Shown here: positions 38,264 to 45,349 of the stretch, piece after piece | Layout: every line of letters starts with the position of its first letter | How positions within the stretch are numbered: the stretch's first letter is position 1 | Assembly: GCA_002362175.1 (NCBI GenBank) | Contig: DETU01000001.1 | Span: forward strand, 19,397 to 83,396 | Direction of reading: 5' to 3' | Length of the DNA: 64,000 nucleotides | DNA from: Ruminococcus sp. UBA3280 | GTDB lineage: Bacteria > Bacillota > Clostridia > Oscillospirales > Ruminococcaceae | Translations under genes and position numbers: made by a program | The notes under the pieces: model-generated | What the model was told of the DNA's origin: nothing | The model's database searches: none | What the model saw: the letters and a program-made list of their open reading frames with translations, nothing else

Positions 38264-39868
38264 TTATCCGATAAGACTTTTTATACCCTCAGTCCTGAAT
38301 TTTTCACGGTAATAAACAAGTTCGTCCTGAATAATATCGTCAATGACACTCATTCCTAAAAGTTCAACGGGAGCTTTGTCGTCGGTAAGAATCTGCTCAC
38401 CGCTTTCATACCTGACAATATTGTCCGCAACGTTATTCATCATCGAAAACAGACTTTCGTTTTCAATACTGCTGGTATTTTCTGAAAAAACTTTCAGCAT
38501 ATCGGGATTATCGGAAGCAAAAAGTTCACGGTTTGTCGAGCCTGTCACATCAACCGTAAAGACCTCACCAAAAACATCCGATATTGTGTCCGCAAGCCAG
38601 CTGTTTATACCGTCTGATTCCTTTGATCTCATATTCATGTTTACAACCATTACACCATTTTCTTTAAGGTGCGACTTAACAAGACGGAAAAATTCAACCG
38701 ACGACATCTGAAAAGGTATCGTTATATCCTGATATGCGTCAACCATTATAACATCGTATTTTTTATCCGAAACATTCAGAAAAGCACGTCCGTCATAAGT
38801 TGTTACTTTAACATCTTCGGGAAGTTCAAAATATTCATGTGCGAGGTCAGTTATTTTGTCATCAATTTCAACGCCCTCGACCGTGATATTGTCAAAATAG
38901 TTCATACACTGCTTTGCATAAGTACCCGTACCCATACCGAGTATCAAAATATCTTTTTTATCTCCCGTATCAGCCATTAACGGTGCTGACATTGCATAAT
39001 CATAGTACATTCCCGAAAGTTCACCCGATTTTATATATACAGACTGTACACCGAAAAGTACGTTTGTAGAAAGAGCCGTCCGCCTTTCATTGTCCTTTAC
39101 CTGCAGATAATTATACACCGATTCACCCTCGTATGCAAGGTCGTTTTCCCAGAAAACAAAACCGAATGAAGCCGAAACAACACAGCATACTACGAAAATT
39201 ACAGAAGTAACCGCACATCTTACCGCACCACGTCTGCTGAATATGAAGTAAACAATTGCAATAACAAGAAGTATTCCCGAAAATATAAGAAAAGTTGCAG
39301 AAGTTCCGACGGCTGGTATTGAAATAAAAGTAGGTACAAAAGTACCGATAATACTGCCTATTGTGTTGAATGCCCCAAGTGTACCGACTGTTTTTCCGCT
39401 GTCGTCAAGACTGTCAACCGTATACTTTACAAGCGACGGCGTAACTGTTCCAAGCAGAAACAAGGGAAACACAAAAACTATCATACAGGTAAAAAATGCC
39501 GCCCATATAAGAAAGTTAGTGTTTACCGTAACGACAAGCAGGGCAGACACACCCAGTATTACGAATTTTCCCAAAAAGGGAATAGCAGCTATCCATACCG
39601 ACGCAAGTAAAATTCTTGCATAGAGTTTATCGGGATTGGGATTTTTATCGGCACTCTTTCCGCCGAAAATATTTCCGAGTGCCATTGCAATCATAATAGT
39701 ACCGATAATTATCGTCCAAACTATCTGCGACGAACTGAAATAAGGTGCAAGAAGTCTGCTCGCCCCCAGCTCCACCGCCATTACCGAAACACCCGAAAAA
39801 AATTCCGTAAGATAAAGATACCATTTGTATTTTAATATTCCGCCGTTTGATTCTTTTGTCAATTTCAT
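38264..39868 (-). CDS. Fused MFS-type membrane / spermidine synthase-like protein
   Basis: The 534-residue protein has an N-terminal half with about seven to eight membrane helices (WTIIIGTIMIAMALGNIFGG, FLIFSGILLVIAIVYFIF) and a C-terminal spermidine synthase-like domain. The latter has DILILGMGTGTYAKQ (SAM/decarboxylated-SAM loop), VEGVEIDDKI and VTTYDGRAFL, then VIMVDAYQD. Such fusions are widespread and mostly uncharacterised; aminopropyl transfer is possible but not proven. Start ATG 39868 has GGAG very close; TTG 39862 is an alternative. It is transcribed alone. Confidence 0.85.
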   Translation of the reverse strand: MKLTKESNGGILKYKWYLYLTEFFSGVSVMAVELGASRLLAPYFSSSQIVWTIIIGTIMIAMALGNIFGGKSADKNPNPDKLYARILLASVWIAAIPFLGKFVILGVSALLVVTVNTNFLIWAAFFTCMIVFVFPLFLLGTVTPSLVKYTVDSLDDSGKTVGTLGAFNTIGSIIGTFVPTFISIPAVGTSATFLIFSGILLVIAIVYFIFSRRGAVRCAVTSVIFVVCCVVSASFGFVFWENDLAYEGESVYNYLQVKDNERRTALSTNVLFGVQSVYIKSGELSGMYYDYAMSAPLMADTGDKKDILILGMGTGTYAKQCMNYFDNITVEGVEIDDKITDLAHEYFELPEDVKVTTYDGRAFLNVSDKKYDVIMVDAYQDITIPFQMSSVEFFRLVKSHLKENGVMVVNMNMRSKESDGINSWLADTISDVFGEVFTVDVTGSTNRELFASDNPDMLKVFSENTSSIENESLFSMMNNVADNIVRYESGEQILTDDKAPVELLGMSVIDDIIQDELVYYREKFRTEGIKSLIG

Positions 39869-39931
39869 TTCTCCTTTACAAATTATTTGTAATTCCCATT
39901 ATACCATTTATTTTTACTTTTGTAAAGAAAA

Positions 39932-39954
39932 AACGCCCCAATTCTCAGGGCGTT
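39932..39954 (-). terminator. Terminator-like hairpin
   Basis: AACGCCC and GGGCGTT form a stem followed by T6 on the minus strand. No gene lies immediately upstream of it, so its source transcript is unclear. Confidence 0.55.
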
Positions 39955-40150
39955 ATATTATTAGTTGTAGCTTAACAAGCAAAATACAAAATTTAACAAA
40001 CAAAATACAAAAAAGTGGTTTTAAAAAGTTTACAGATTGTAAAGATTGCAGAAGTGGGGACTTCCCGTTCGAGTCATTCATTGATTACAGCATAGGCGAG
40101 CTAACCCCGTGTGTCCAACGGTTATTTATTGGCTATGCGTTTACAAAAAA
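39955..40150. other. Non-coding segment with a short direct repeat
   Basis: No gene was found. AACAA(G/A)CAAAATACAAAA occurs twice in tandem at about 39975-40012, and a GTTCGAGTC motif is at about 40069. The stretch might be a former att site, but nothing proves it. Confidence 0.35.
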
Positions 40151-40188
40151 AACCCCTTAAAGACCGTTTAAAAGGCAATTAAGGGGTT
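40151..40188 (-). terminator. Terminator of the XRE gene
   Basis: AACCCCTTAA and TTAAGGGGTT form a 10-bp stem followed by eight T residues on the minus strand, 18 nt after the XRE stop. Confidence 0.8.
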
Positions 40189-40205
40189 GTTTAACGTATT
40201 TTTTT

Positions 40206-40460
40206 TTACATTTCCGGTTCTGTTTCCTGAACGGGACAGCCATTATTTTCTTCTGTTTTGTTAGGAATATATTCCATAAGGTCCGTAATATCACAGTCAA
40301 GATACTCGCAGATTCGGTCGAGGTAGCGGATATTTAGACGCTCGGTTGATTCGTTGTAGATATCACTGATTGTCGAGGGTCTTATTCCCGTCTGACGTGC
40401 AAGTTCCGCCTGAGTGATACGTTTTTCCCCGAGTATTCGGGACAAATGAATTTTTATCAT
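40206..40460 (-). CDS. XRE-family HTH regulator
   Basis: The 84-residue protein is a Cro/CI-type DNA-binding domain: ILGEKRITQAELARQTGI, RPSTISDIYNESTERLN and ICEYLDCDITDLMEYIP. A short acidic tail follows. Start ATG 40460 has a strong AAAAGGAG. It is a single gene with its own terminator, 270 bp downstream of the Spo0A-like gene. It could belong to the host or be a leftover regulator of the neighbouring prophage. Confidence 0.85.
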   Translation of the reverse strand: MIKIHLSRILGEKRITQAELARQTGIRPSTISDIYNESTERLNIRYLDRICEYLDCDITDLMEYIPNKTEENNGCPVQETEPEM

Positions 40461-40732
40461 AGCCTTTCTCCTTTTAACGCTCCTGCTTAGGCTAGTAAAG
40501 TATCAGCGATTTTTCTTAACAGTTTTTATATTATTGTTTGTGCAGATTGTTGAACGATTTTTTTATTTCTTTTGTCAGAATCAGTAAAAAATTAAAATTA
40601 TCGACCTGATACAGCCTCTTTTGCCTCTCTGTAACTTATTTTAGCACATTATTTTTTATTTGTCAATAGTTTGGCACAAATTTTTCCCCCACTTTTACAA
40701 GCGGGGGATTTTCGTTGATATTCGGCAAAAAA

Positions 40733-41416
40733 TCAGAATAATTCAAGCCTTATTTTTTCGGCACAGAACGATACAAATTCCGTATTTGTTGGTTTTTGTA
40801 ACTTATAGCCAAATAACTCCTCAAATTTTTGGTAATTTCTGTCATACGCAAGCTCTATTGAGTTTCTCGTTGCACGTTCAACGCTGAGTGCCGTAACGCC
40901 GTATTTTTCGGCAATCATCGGATAAATTTCGTGGGTGAAGCTGTAGATAAGCTCCGGATTTTCGACTATAGTCAGAATCATCGCGATGAGGTACCTGTAA
41001 CCCTTCAGATTCACTTGAAATCCGATATTCATAAGTATTTTAGACGCAGCCTTTTCAGTTTTTCTGCGGAAATTTCCCGCATCAAAAAAGTATCCGAGCA
41101 GTCCGCAGATATTTTCCGTTCCGAGCTTTTCCGAGATGAACATAACGCCGTTTTTATCGGAAATAAGGGGACTTTCATCACTTGTCAGAACAAACGTTCT
41201 CACCTTTTCACTTCCGTTTAAAATCAACCTTTCCGTTGCTTCATCAATGTCGTCGCCCGTGTTGTCGATGAGGACAGCACCGCTTTTTTCGAGCATTTCA
41301 GCCGAAAACTCCTTGCGTGTTATGGTATAGACTCCCGCTTCTGATAATCTGTCGGCTATTTTTGCACCGACAACGCTTTGACTTCCGATAAACATTTTTG
41401 TTTTTATGTTTAACAT
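40733..41416 (-). CDS. Spo0A-like regulator with degenerate receiver domain
   Basis: ATG 41416 follows GGAGG; a longer reading from 41449 is less likely. The C-terminal 100 residues (LMNIGFQVNLKGYRYLIAMI, then EIYPMIAEKYGVTALSVERA and TRNSIELAYDR) match the Spo0A DNA-binding domain, including the recognition-helix region. The N-terminal 115 residues look like a receiver fold (MFIGSQSVVGAKIADRL, VLIDNTGDD) but without the usual Asp pair and Lys arrangement. It probably binds 0A-like boxes without phosphorylation control. It lies just outside the last gene clearly in the prophage operon, so ownership is uncertain. Confidence 0.8.
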   Translation of the reverse strand: MLNIKTKMFIGSQSVVGAKIADRLSEAGVYTITRKEFSAEMLEKSGAVLIDNTGDDIDEATERLILNGSEKVRTFVLTSDESPLISDKNGVMFISEKLGTENICGLLGYFFDAGNFRRKTEKAASKILMNIGFQVNLKGYRYLIAMILTIVENPELIYSFTHEIYPMIAEKYGVTALSVERATRNSIELAYDRNYQKFEELFGYKLQKPTNTEFVSFCAEKIRLELF

Positions 41417-41866
41417 AGTCGCACCTCCAGCTAAATTTTTTTCAGACAATAATACGACGATTTATGATAGTTTATAACTTATACTGTAAATATATTTCAT
41501 TCGACGTAATAACCCACCATTTTCCGTATTTCGTCCGTACACACACTATACCGCATTTTTGAGAAAAAATCAATTCACACAAACCACCAAACTTTTGGTA
41601 ATTTTTACCAAATAATGTGTGTGAAACACACAAAGACGATTTGTTAGATTGCTCACCTTTCTTATAATAATATAACGCCGTTCGTTATTGCCGATATAAA
41701 AAAACTGCCGATATTCCGGAGAACATCGACAGCCTTTTGAAGAGATACGGAAAAACTGTTTTACCAGCTTTTCTCATGTTATGTTAAACATATCTCAATT
41801 ATATCACAAAAAATCCGATTTATCAAGAAGAAATTTTAAAAAAACTGTAAATAAAAATGTAGTTGA
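41417..41866. other. Intergenic region with inverted repeats, probable prophage end
   Basis: This 450-bp AT-rich stretch has no gene. It contains TTTGGTAA-N3-TTACCAAA (41594-41612) and TGTGTG-AAA-CACACA (41618-41632). The prophage right end is expected near here but cannot be fixed without the left end. Confidence 0.4.
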
Positions 41867-42184
41867 TTAATCATTTTGACACATATCACATCTTATGCAG
41901 TACTTCATAAATTTTTGTATCCTGCGTTTTCCTGCGGTAATTTTCGCCGAGACTGCGGCCTCAGAAACGCCTTGTTTTCGGGCAATTTCGGGCATATTCA
42001 TGTGATTGAAATAATATGCCTCAATAACCTCCCGCTGTTTCGGAGTCAGCTCGTTTTCTATCACTTTCAACAGTTTTTTCTTGATTTTACGACGTTTTTC
42101 GTCAGAATTGTTCTCCTCTACAATTGCAAGCAAATCTTCATCTTCTGCACCGCTGAATATGTCGTTGTAAGTTATTCTTGACAT
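41867..42184 (-). CDS. Sigma-70 region 4-like protein
   Basis: The 105-residue protein has an acidic N-terminus (FSGAEDEDLLAIVEEN) and a C-terminal region 4-type helix-turn-helix: ENELTPKQREVIEAYYFNHM, then MPEIARKQGVSEAAVSAKI. The region 2 segment that binds the -10 element is absent. It starts 2 nt after the previous phage gene, so it is the last gene of the tail operon. It may bind -35-like DNA as a phage regulator. Its ribosome binding site is AGGGAATAGG. Confidence 0.75.
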   Translation of the reverse strand: MSRITYNDIFSGAEDEDLLAIVEENNSDEKRRKIKKKLLKVIENELTPKQREVIEAYYFNHMNMPEIARKQGVSEAAVSAKITAGKRRIQKFMKYCIRCDMCQND

Positions 42185-42186
42185 TC

Positions 42187-42408
42187 CTATTCCCTACCTT
42201 TAATAATGTAAAGTGTATCATTTTCGTGCTTATTGGTATCGTACCATTGCTGTGTTACAGCCTCGACGCACATCACCGAATTGCTTGTAACAACATTGTC
42301 TGGAAGTACATTATTTCCCGAATTTCCGACGTTTATGCCAAACTTCATATTGTCTGATTGACTTACGTTGAATAAACGACTGTCATCTATTTTAAAAGTA
42401 TAATTCAT
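42187..42408 (-). CDS. Small phage tail-module protein
   Basis: The 73-residue protein (YTFKIDDSRLFNVSQSDN onward) is polar and beta-rich, and contains a CVEAVTQQWYDTNKHEND segment. No family was recognised. It is read from ATG 42408, one nt before the stop of the previous gene, and precedes the sigma-like gene by 2 nt. Position after the tail-tip genes suggests a baseplate or tail accessory component. Confidence 0.5.
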   Translation of the reverse strand: MNYTFKIDDSRLFNVSQSDNMKFGINVGNSGNNVLPDNVVTSNSVMCVEAVTQQWYDTNKHENDTLYIIKGRE

Positions 42409-42409
42409 T

Positions 42410-42736
42410 TCACACCCCCGCCGAAGACCGAACGTAAACAGCCCCCGAAAGTTTTATGTAACTCAGCCCGTTTTCATCTGTCATGCGGAAGTTCATCACA
42501 TACGCCCCCTCGTTGAGCTGTGCGGTTTCATCGCTTGTAATCTGCACCTGAAAGCCCGTCGGAGTGCGGAGGCAGTCCTTGAAAAAAGCCCTGTTTTTCG
42601 GGTCATTTGCCTTTGCGAACGTCACCGACATCGTGCAGTTTTCAAGGTTTTCCGTTTCGACTTCAATCGTGAAAACCGGCAGTGTGTCGCCCGAAAAAAA
42701 CTCCATTTCAGGCATTTCGTTATAAAATTTTACCAT
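42410..42736 (-). CDS. Baseplate/tail accessory protein (BppU N-terminus-like)
   Basis: The 108-residue protein starts at ATG 42736 (GAGGTGG upstream). It has the pattern FFSGDTLPVFTIEVET, then MSVTFAKAND and GAYVMNFRMTDENGLSYI, recalling the small N-terminal beta-sandwich of siphovirus baseplate upper proteins that docks to the tail tip. It is close in length to that domain alone. It lies between the tail-associated protein and the short 42187 gene, so a tail-tip adaptor is a reasonable inference. Confidence 0.5.
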   Translation of the reverse strand: MVKFYNEMPEMEFFSGDTLPVFTIEVETENLENCTMSVTFAKANDPKNRAFFKDCLRTPTGFQVQITSDETAQLNEGAYVMNFRMTDENGLSYIKLSGAVYVRSSAGV

Positions 42737-42743
42737 TTCCACC

Positions 42744-44648
42744 TCACAAACTGTTCAGACGGTCTTCAAGATAATTCAGATACGTGCGGAGTGAATATTG
42801 ATAGCCGTTATCCATCTTAAAGTGCAGATTATCGGCATAAATCTCATGTCCCGTGATGTTTCCGCCCGCCTTCACGTCCCCCTCAGACCTGAGGACATCG
42901 CCGTGAATGTCCTTCGCACTTATGTTTCCGCCCGCGAAAACTCCGCCGGAAGTGTTGATTTCGCCCGTCTGATAGGAAACACTGAACGTATGTTCGGGTA
43001 TTTTATCGTAGTCATTATAGGCATAAATTCCGTTAACATTCACAGAAATCATCTTCTTTGTTTGTGCATTTCTGACAACCAAACCGGTCGGACTCAGCCC
43101 CGAACGGCAGTCCCCCTGACTGAGCGAAATCACATCAAAATTTTCGTTGCCCGTCTGAATATTGATACTTCCGCCCGTTATTTCGATATTTTCCGCCGTT
43201 ACCTTCCCCGTTTCGTCGACGTGAAAAGTGCCGTCGCCGTTGAGAATCTCGCACCCTCTCAGCGTCCCGGCCGTGATGTAATCCGCCACAATCTGCCCGT
43301 CCATCGTCATGGCAAGACCGTATTCGCCGCTATATCCCGTACTTGAGTAGCCGAGACCGCCCGAATTCCAACGCCATACTTTCGTAGCCGTTTCAACGCT
43401 GTCGGTGTCCATAATCAGAACCTCGTCGGGACGAATCACGACAAATCCCGTCGTTGCGTTTGCGATTAAACTCGTCGCAATCGCCTTTGCCATCGCCATC
43501 ATTTCACTTTTCTGTTCCGGAAGTTCATACTCAAAAATATTATTTGTACGAATCGCAACATCTGTGATTTTCTCCGATTTATCGCCGATTTCTACGATTG
43601 GTGCAAACGGTTTGTATATATCGACCGTCCTTTTTTTGAGCCTCAGATTCTCATCAAGTCCCATGAAAGAATTTTTAAACCTGTAGACATTTCCGCATCT
43701 GAGATTTTTTCGACTACCGTCGATAATCGACAAATCAAGCACCTCCGCCGAATAATACTTTTTGATACGGTTATTGTTCTCGAGATATTTACGTCCGGCC
43801 TCAATGAGATTTTCCGCACGGGTTATGTCGTCAAAAACGGCAGTGCCGACAATAATCCCGTACTTTTCAACGGCGTTTTCATCGTCGATATATGGCTTAT
43901 CTTCGTTGATTTCGGCGATTGTCAGACGTTCTGCGGATTCGCCGTCGCCAAGACGCACCCCGAGAGGAATCAGCCTTGTTACAACGTCCGTTGAATCGTT
44001 TTTCACTTCGAGAGATTTCATGTTTTTTGCCAGTTCTACGGTCAAATCGGACTTTTCACCGCACTGCCTCAGAAAGTCAAGGACAAGTTTCCCCTCGACC
44101 CTACGGACACGCATTTCACCACCGATTCGGTCAATCAGATTCACCTTAATTTCCTCCAAAGTGTTGCGATATGCGGTAGTTTTGCTGTTTTTGTGGTCGT
44201 CGCCGAAATTACATTCACCGAGAAAAATTCGCTTGTCTGCGGAAGTCTGTGCGTTATGGTTTTCGAGGAGCGAAAAAAGGAACTGCGAAACCGTTGCGTC
44301 CTCATAGTGCCGATACGGCTGAATGGTATCGCAGAGGTAGCCCAAAAGTCCCTCACAAACGGCGGTTTTCTGCAGTTTTCCGGCACTGCTCATACTCGTT
44401 TCGTGGGTGAGGAGAACGCCCTCGAACTCAGTTTCCTTGGTGATTGTGTTAACAATTTTAACCAGTGTTTTTCTGTCGTTCAGACCGTTAGAATAGCACG
44501 GATTTCCGGCGGAAACGGTGAAACTGAAAGAGGGAATCTGATTTATTTCCTCGACCAGTTTGCCCGCCGAAAGTCTGCACGGACTGTCAGGGCTTTTTTC
44601 ATGGATTTTCTGCGATATACCGTTGTTTTCGATTGTTATTTCATACAT
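42744..44648 (-). CDS. Phage tail-associated (prophage tail endopeptidase-like) protein
   Basis: The start is ATG 44648, one nt overlapping the stop of the Dit gene (TAATG). The 634-residue protein begins MYEITIENNG and contains a gp27/Tal-like N-terminal region (INQIPSFSFTVSAGNPCYS, FEGVLLTHETSMSSAG) typical of siphovirus tail-associated proteins. After residue 450 it is a beta-rich fibre-like region (GYSGEYGLAMTMDGQIVADY, GGSINIQTGNENFDV) and ends in a coiled tail (YQYSLRTYLNYLEDRL). It forms the hub below Dit. No clear lytic domain is visible. Confidence 0.8.
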   Translation of the reverse strand: MYEITIENNGISQKIHEKSPDSPCRLSAGKLVEEINQIPSFSFTVSAGNPCYSNGLNDRKTLVKIVNTITKETEFEGVLLTHETSMSSAGKLQKTAVCEGLLGYLCDTIQPYRHYEDATVSQFLFSLLENHNAQTSADKRIFLGECNFGDDHKNSKTTAYRNTLEEIKVNLIDRIGGEMRVRRVEGKLVLDFLRQCGEKSDLTVELAKNMKSLEVKNDSTDVVTRLIPLGVRLGDGESAERLTIAEINEDKPYIDDENAVEKYGIIVGTAVFDDITRAENLIEAGRKYLENNNRIKKYYSAEVLDLSIIDGSRKNLRCGNVYRFKNSFMGLDENLRLKKRTVDIYKPFAPIVEIGDKSEKITDVAIRTNNIFEYELPEQKSEMMAMAKAIATSLIANATTGFVVIRPDEVLIMDTDSVETATKVWRWNSGGLGYSSTGYSGEYGLAMTMDGQIVADYITAGTLRGCEILNGDGTFHVDETGKVTAENIEITGGSINIQTGNENFDVISLSQGDCRSGLSPTGLVVRNAQTKKMISVNVNGIYAYNDYDKIPEHTFSVSYQTGEINTSGGVFAGGNISAKDIHGDVLRSEGDVKAGGNITGHEIYADNLHFKMDNGYQYSLRTYLNYLEDRLNSL

Positions 44649-45349
44649 TAAATCACTCCGTTTCTTCCACCTAAAACGTCGTTGAGATATTCCGTCCACC
44701 CTTCAGGCGTGCAGGAATAGCGACCGGTGGCGAGTTTTGCGTAAAAGCCCGAAACAAGCGTAGAATCGACGGAATCAATGAAACCGTCGGAATTTGCGTC
44801 GGCTTTTCTGAGCTGTTCGGCGGTCAGCCCCGAATCCTGCCCCGTACTGATTTTCGAGTAGGCGACGGAAATCATCGTTGAATCGACGGAATCAATGAAA
44901 CCGTCGTTATTTATGTCGGGCAGAACGGTATTTTTTAACTGAATACCGTTGTTTGCAACGATTTCGGGATTAGCCCTGAAAGTCATGTCGAAAGTGTAGA
45001 TGCCGTGATTTTCGCTCCATTTAACCTCTGGTTCACGCACCTCAAAGTGATAGTCGGGAAGGAGGTCGTCATAAAGATTTTTGCGGTTTTTCCAGTGAAG
45101 CCAGCGGAGGACGGCAACCACCCTGTCCTGAGATTTTTTCTTGTCGAAACAGATAAATTCGAGCTGATAATTAAGAGTACGTTCGCCGAAACTCTGACCG
45201 TAAAGCGTTGCAAAATCGTAAGTAACGTTAGAAAAAGGCACTCTCCCGGTGTAATCGTCTCTGGGAGCGTTGCCGACAGAACGCTTTGTCATACGCAGTT
45301 TATGGCGGTAAAACGAATGTATTCCGTCGATTGTGATGCCCTCTTTCAT
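44648..45349 (-). CDS. Distal tail (Dit) protein carrying a C-terminal dockerin
   Basis: Residues 1-135 match siphovirus distal tail proteins (GITIDGIHSFYRHKLRMTK, VTYDFATLYGQSFGERTLNY, VREPEVKWSENHGIYTFD), the ring between the tail tube and tail tip. Residues 143-208 form a full dockerin: two calcium loops, DINNDGFIDSVD (147-156) and DANSDGFIDSVD (184-195), each followed by a recognition helix with the ST pair, joined by a linker. Dockerins bind cohesins, the docking modules of cellulosome scaffolds. The usual galectin-like C-terminal domain of Dit is absent. The gene lies between the tape measure and Tal genes, as Dit should. Cohesin binding by the virion is inference. Confidence 0.9.
   Translation of the reverse strand: MKEGITIDGIHSFYRHKLRMTKRSVGNAPRDDYTGRVPFSNVTYDFATLYGQSFGERTLNYQLEFICFDKKKSQDRVVAVLRWLHWKNRKNLYDDLLPDYHFEVREPEVKWSENHGIYTFDMTFRANPEIVANNGIQLKNTVLPDINNDGFIDSVDSTMISVAYSKISTGQDSGLTAEQLRKADANSDGFIDSVDSTLVSGFYAKLATGRYSCTPEGWTEYLNDVLGGRNGVI
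44763..44906. repeat. 27-bp direct repeat encoding the dockerin calcium loops
   Basis: The same 27 bases (GAATCGACGG...AAACCGTCG) occur at 44763-44789 and 44880-44906, 117 bp apart. They encode FIDSVDST-type residues of both dockerin repeats. Perfect DNA identity points to recent duplication or gene conversion. Confidence 0.9.

Noticed and set aside
40020..40110. tRNA-like T-loop motif GTTCGAGTC with nearby small hairpin
   Set aside because: The flanking bases do not form a T-stem and no acceptor, D or anticodon arm can be drawn, so I do not call a tRNA.
41500..41760. Spo0A boxes in the region upstream of the Spo0A-like gene
   Set aside because: Only single sequences with one or more mismatches to TGTCGAA were found, which is expected by chance in this AT-rich stretch.
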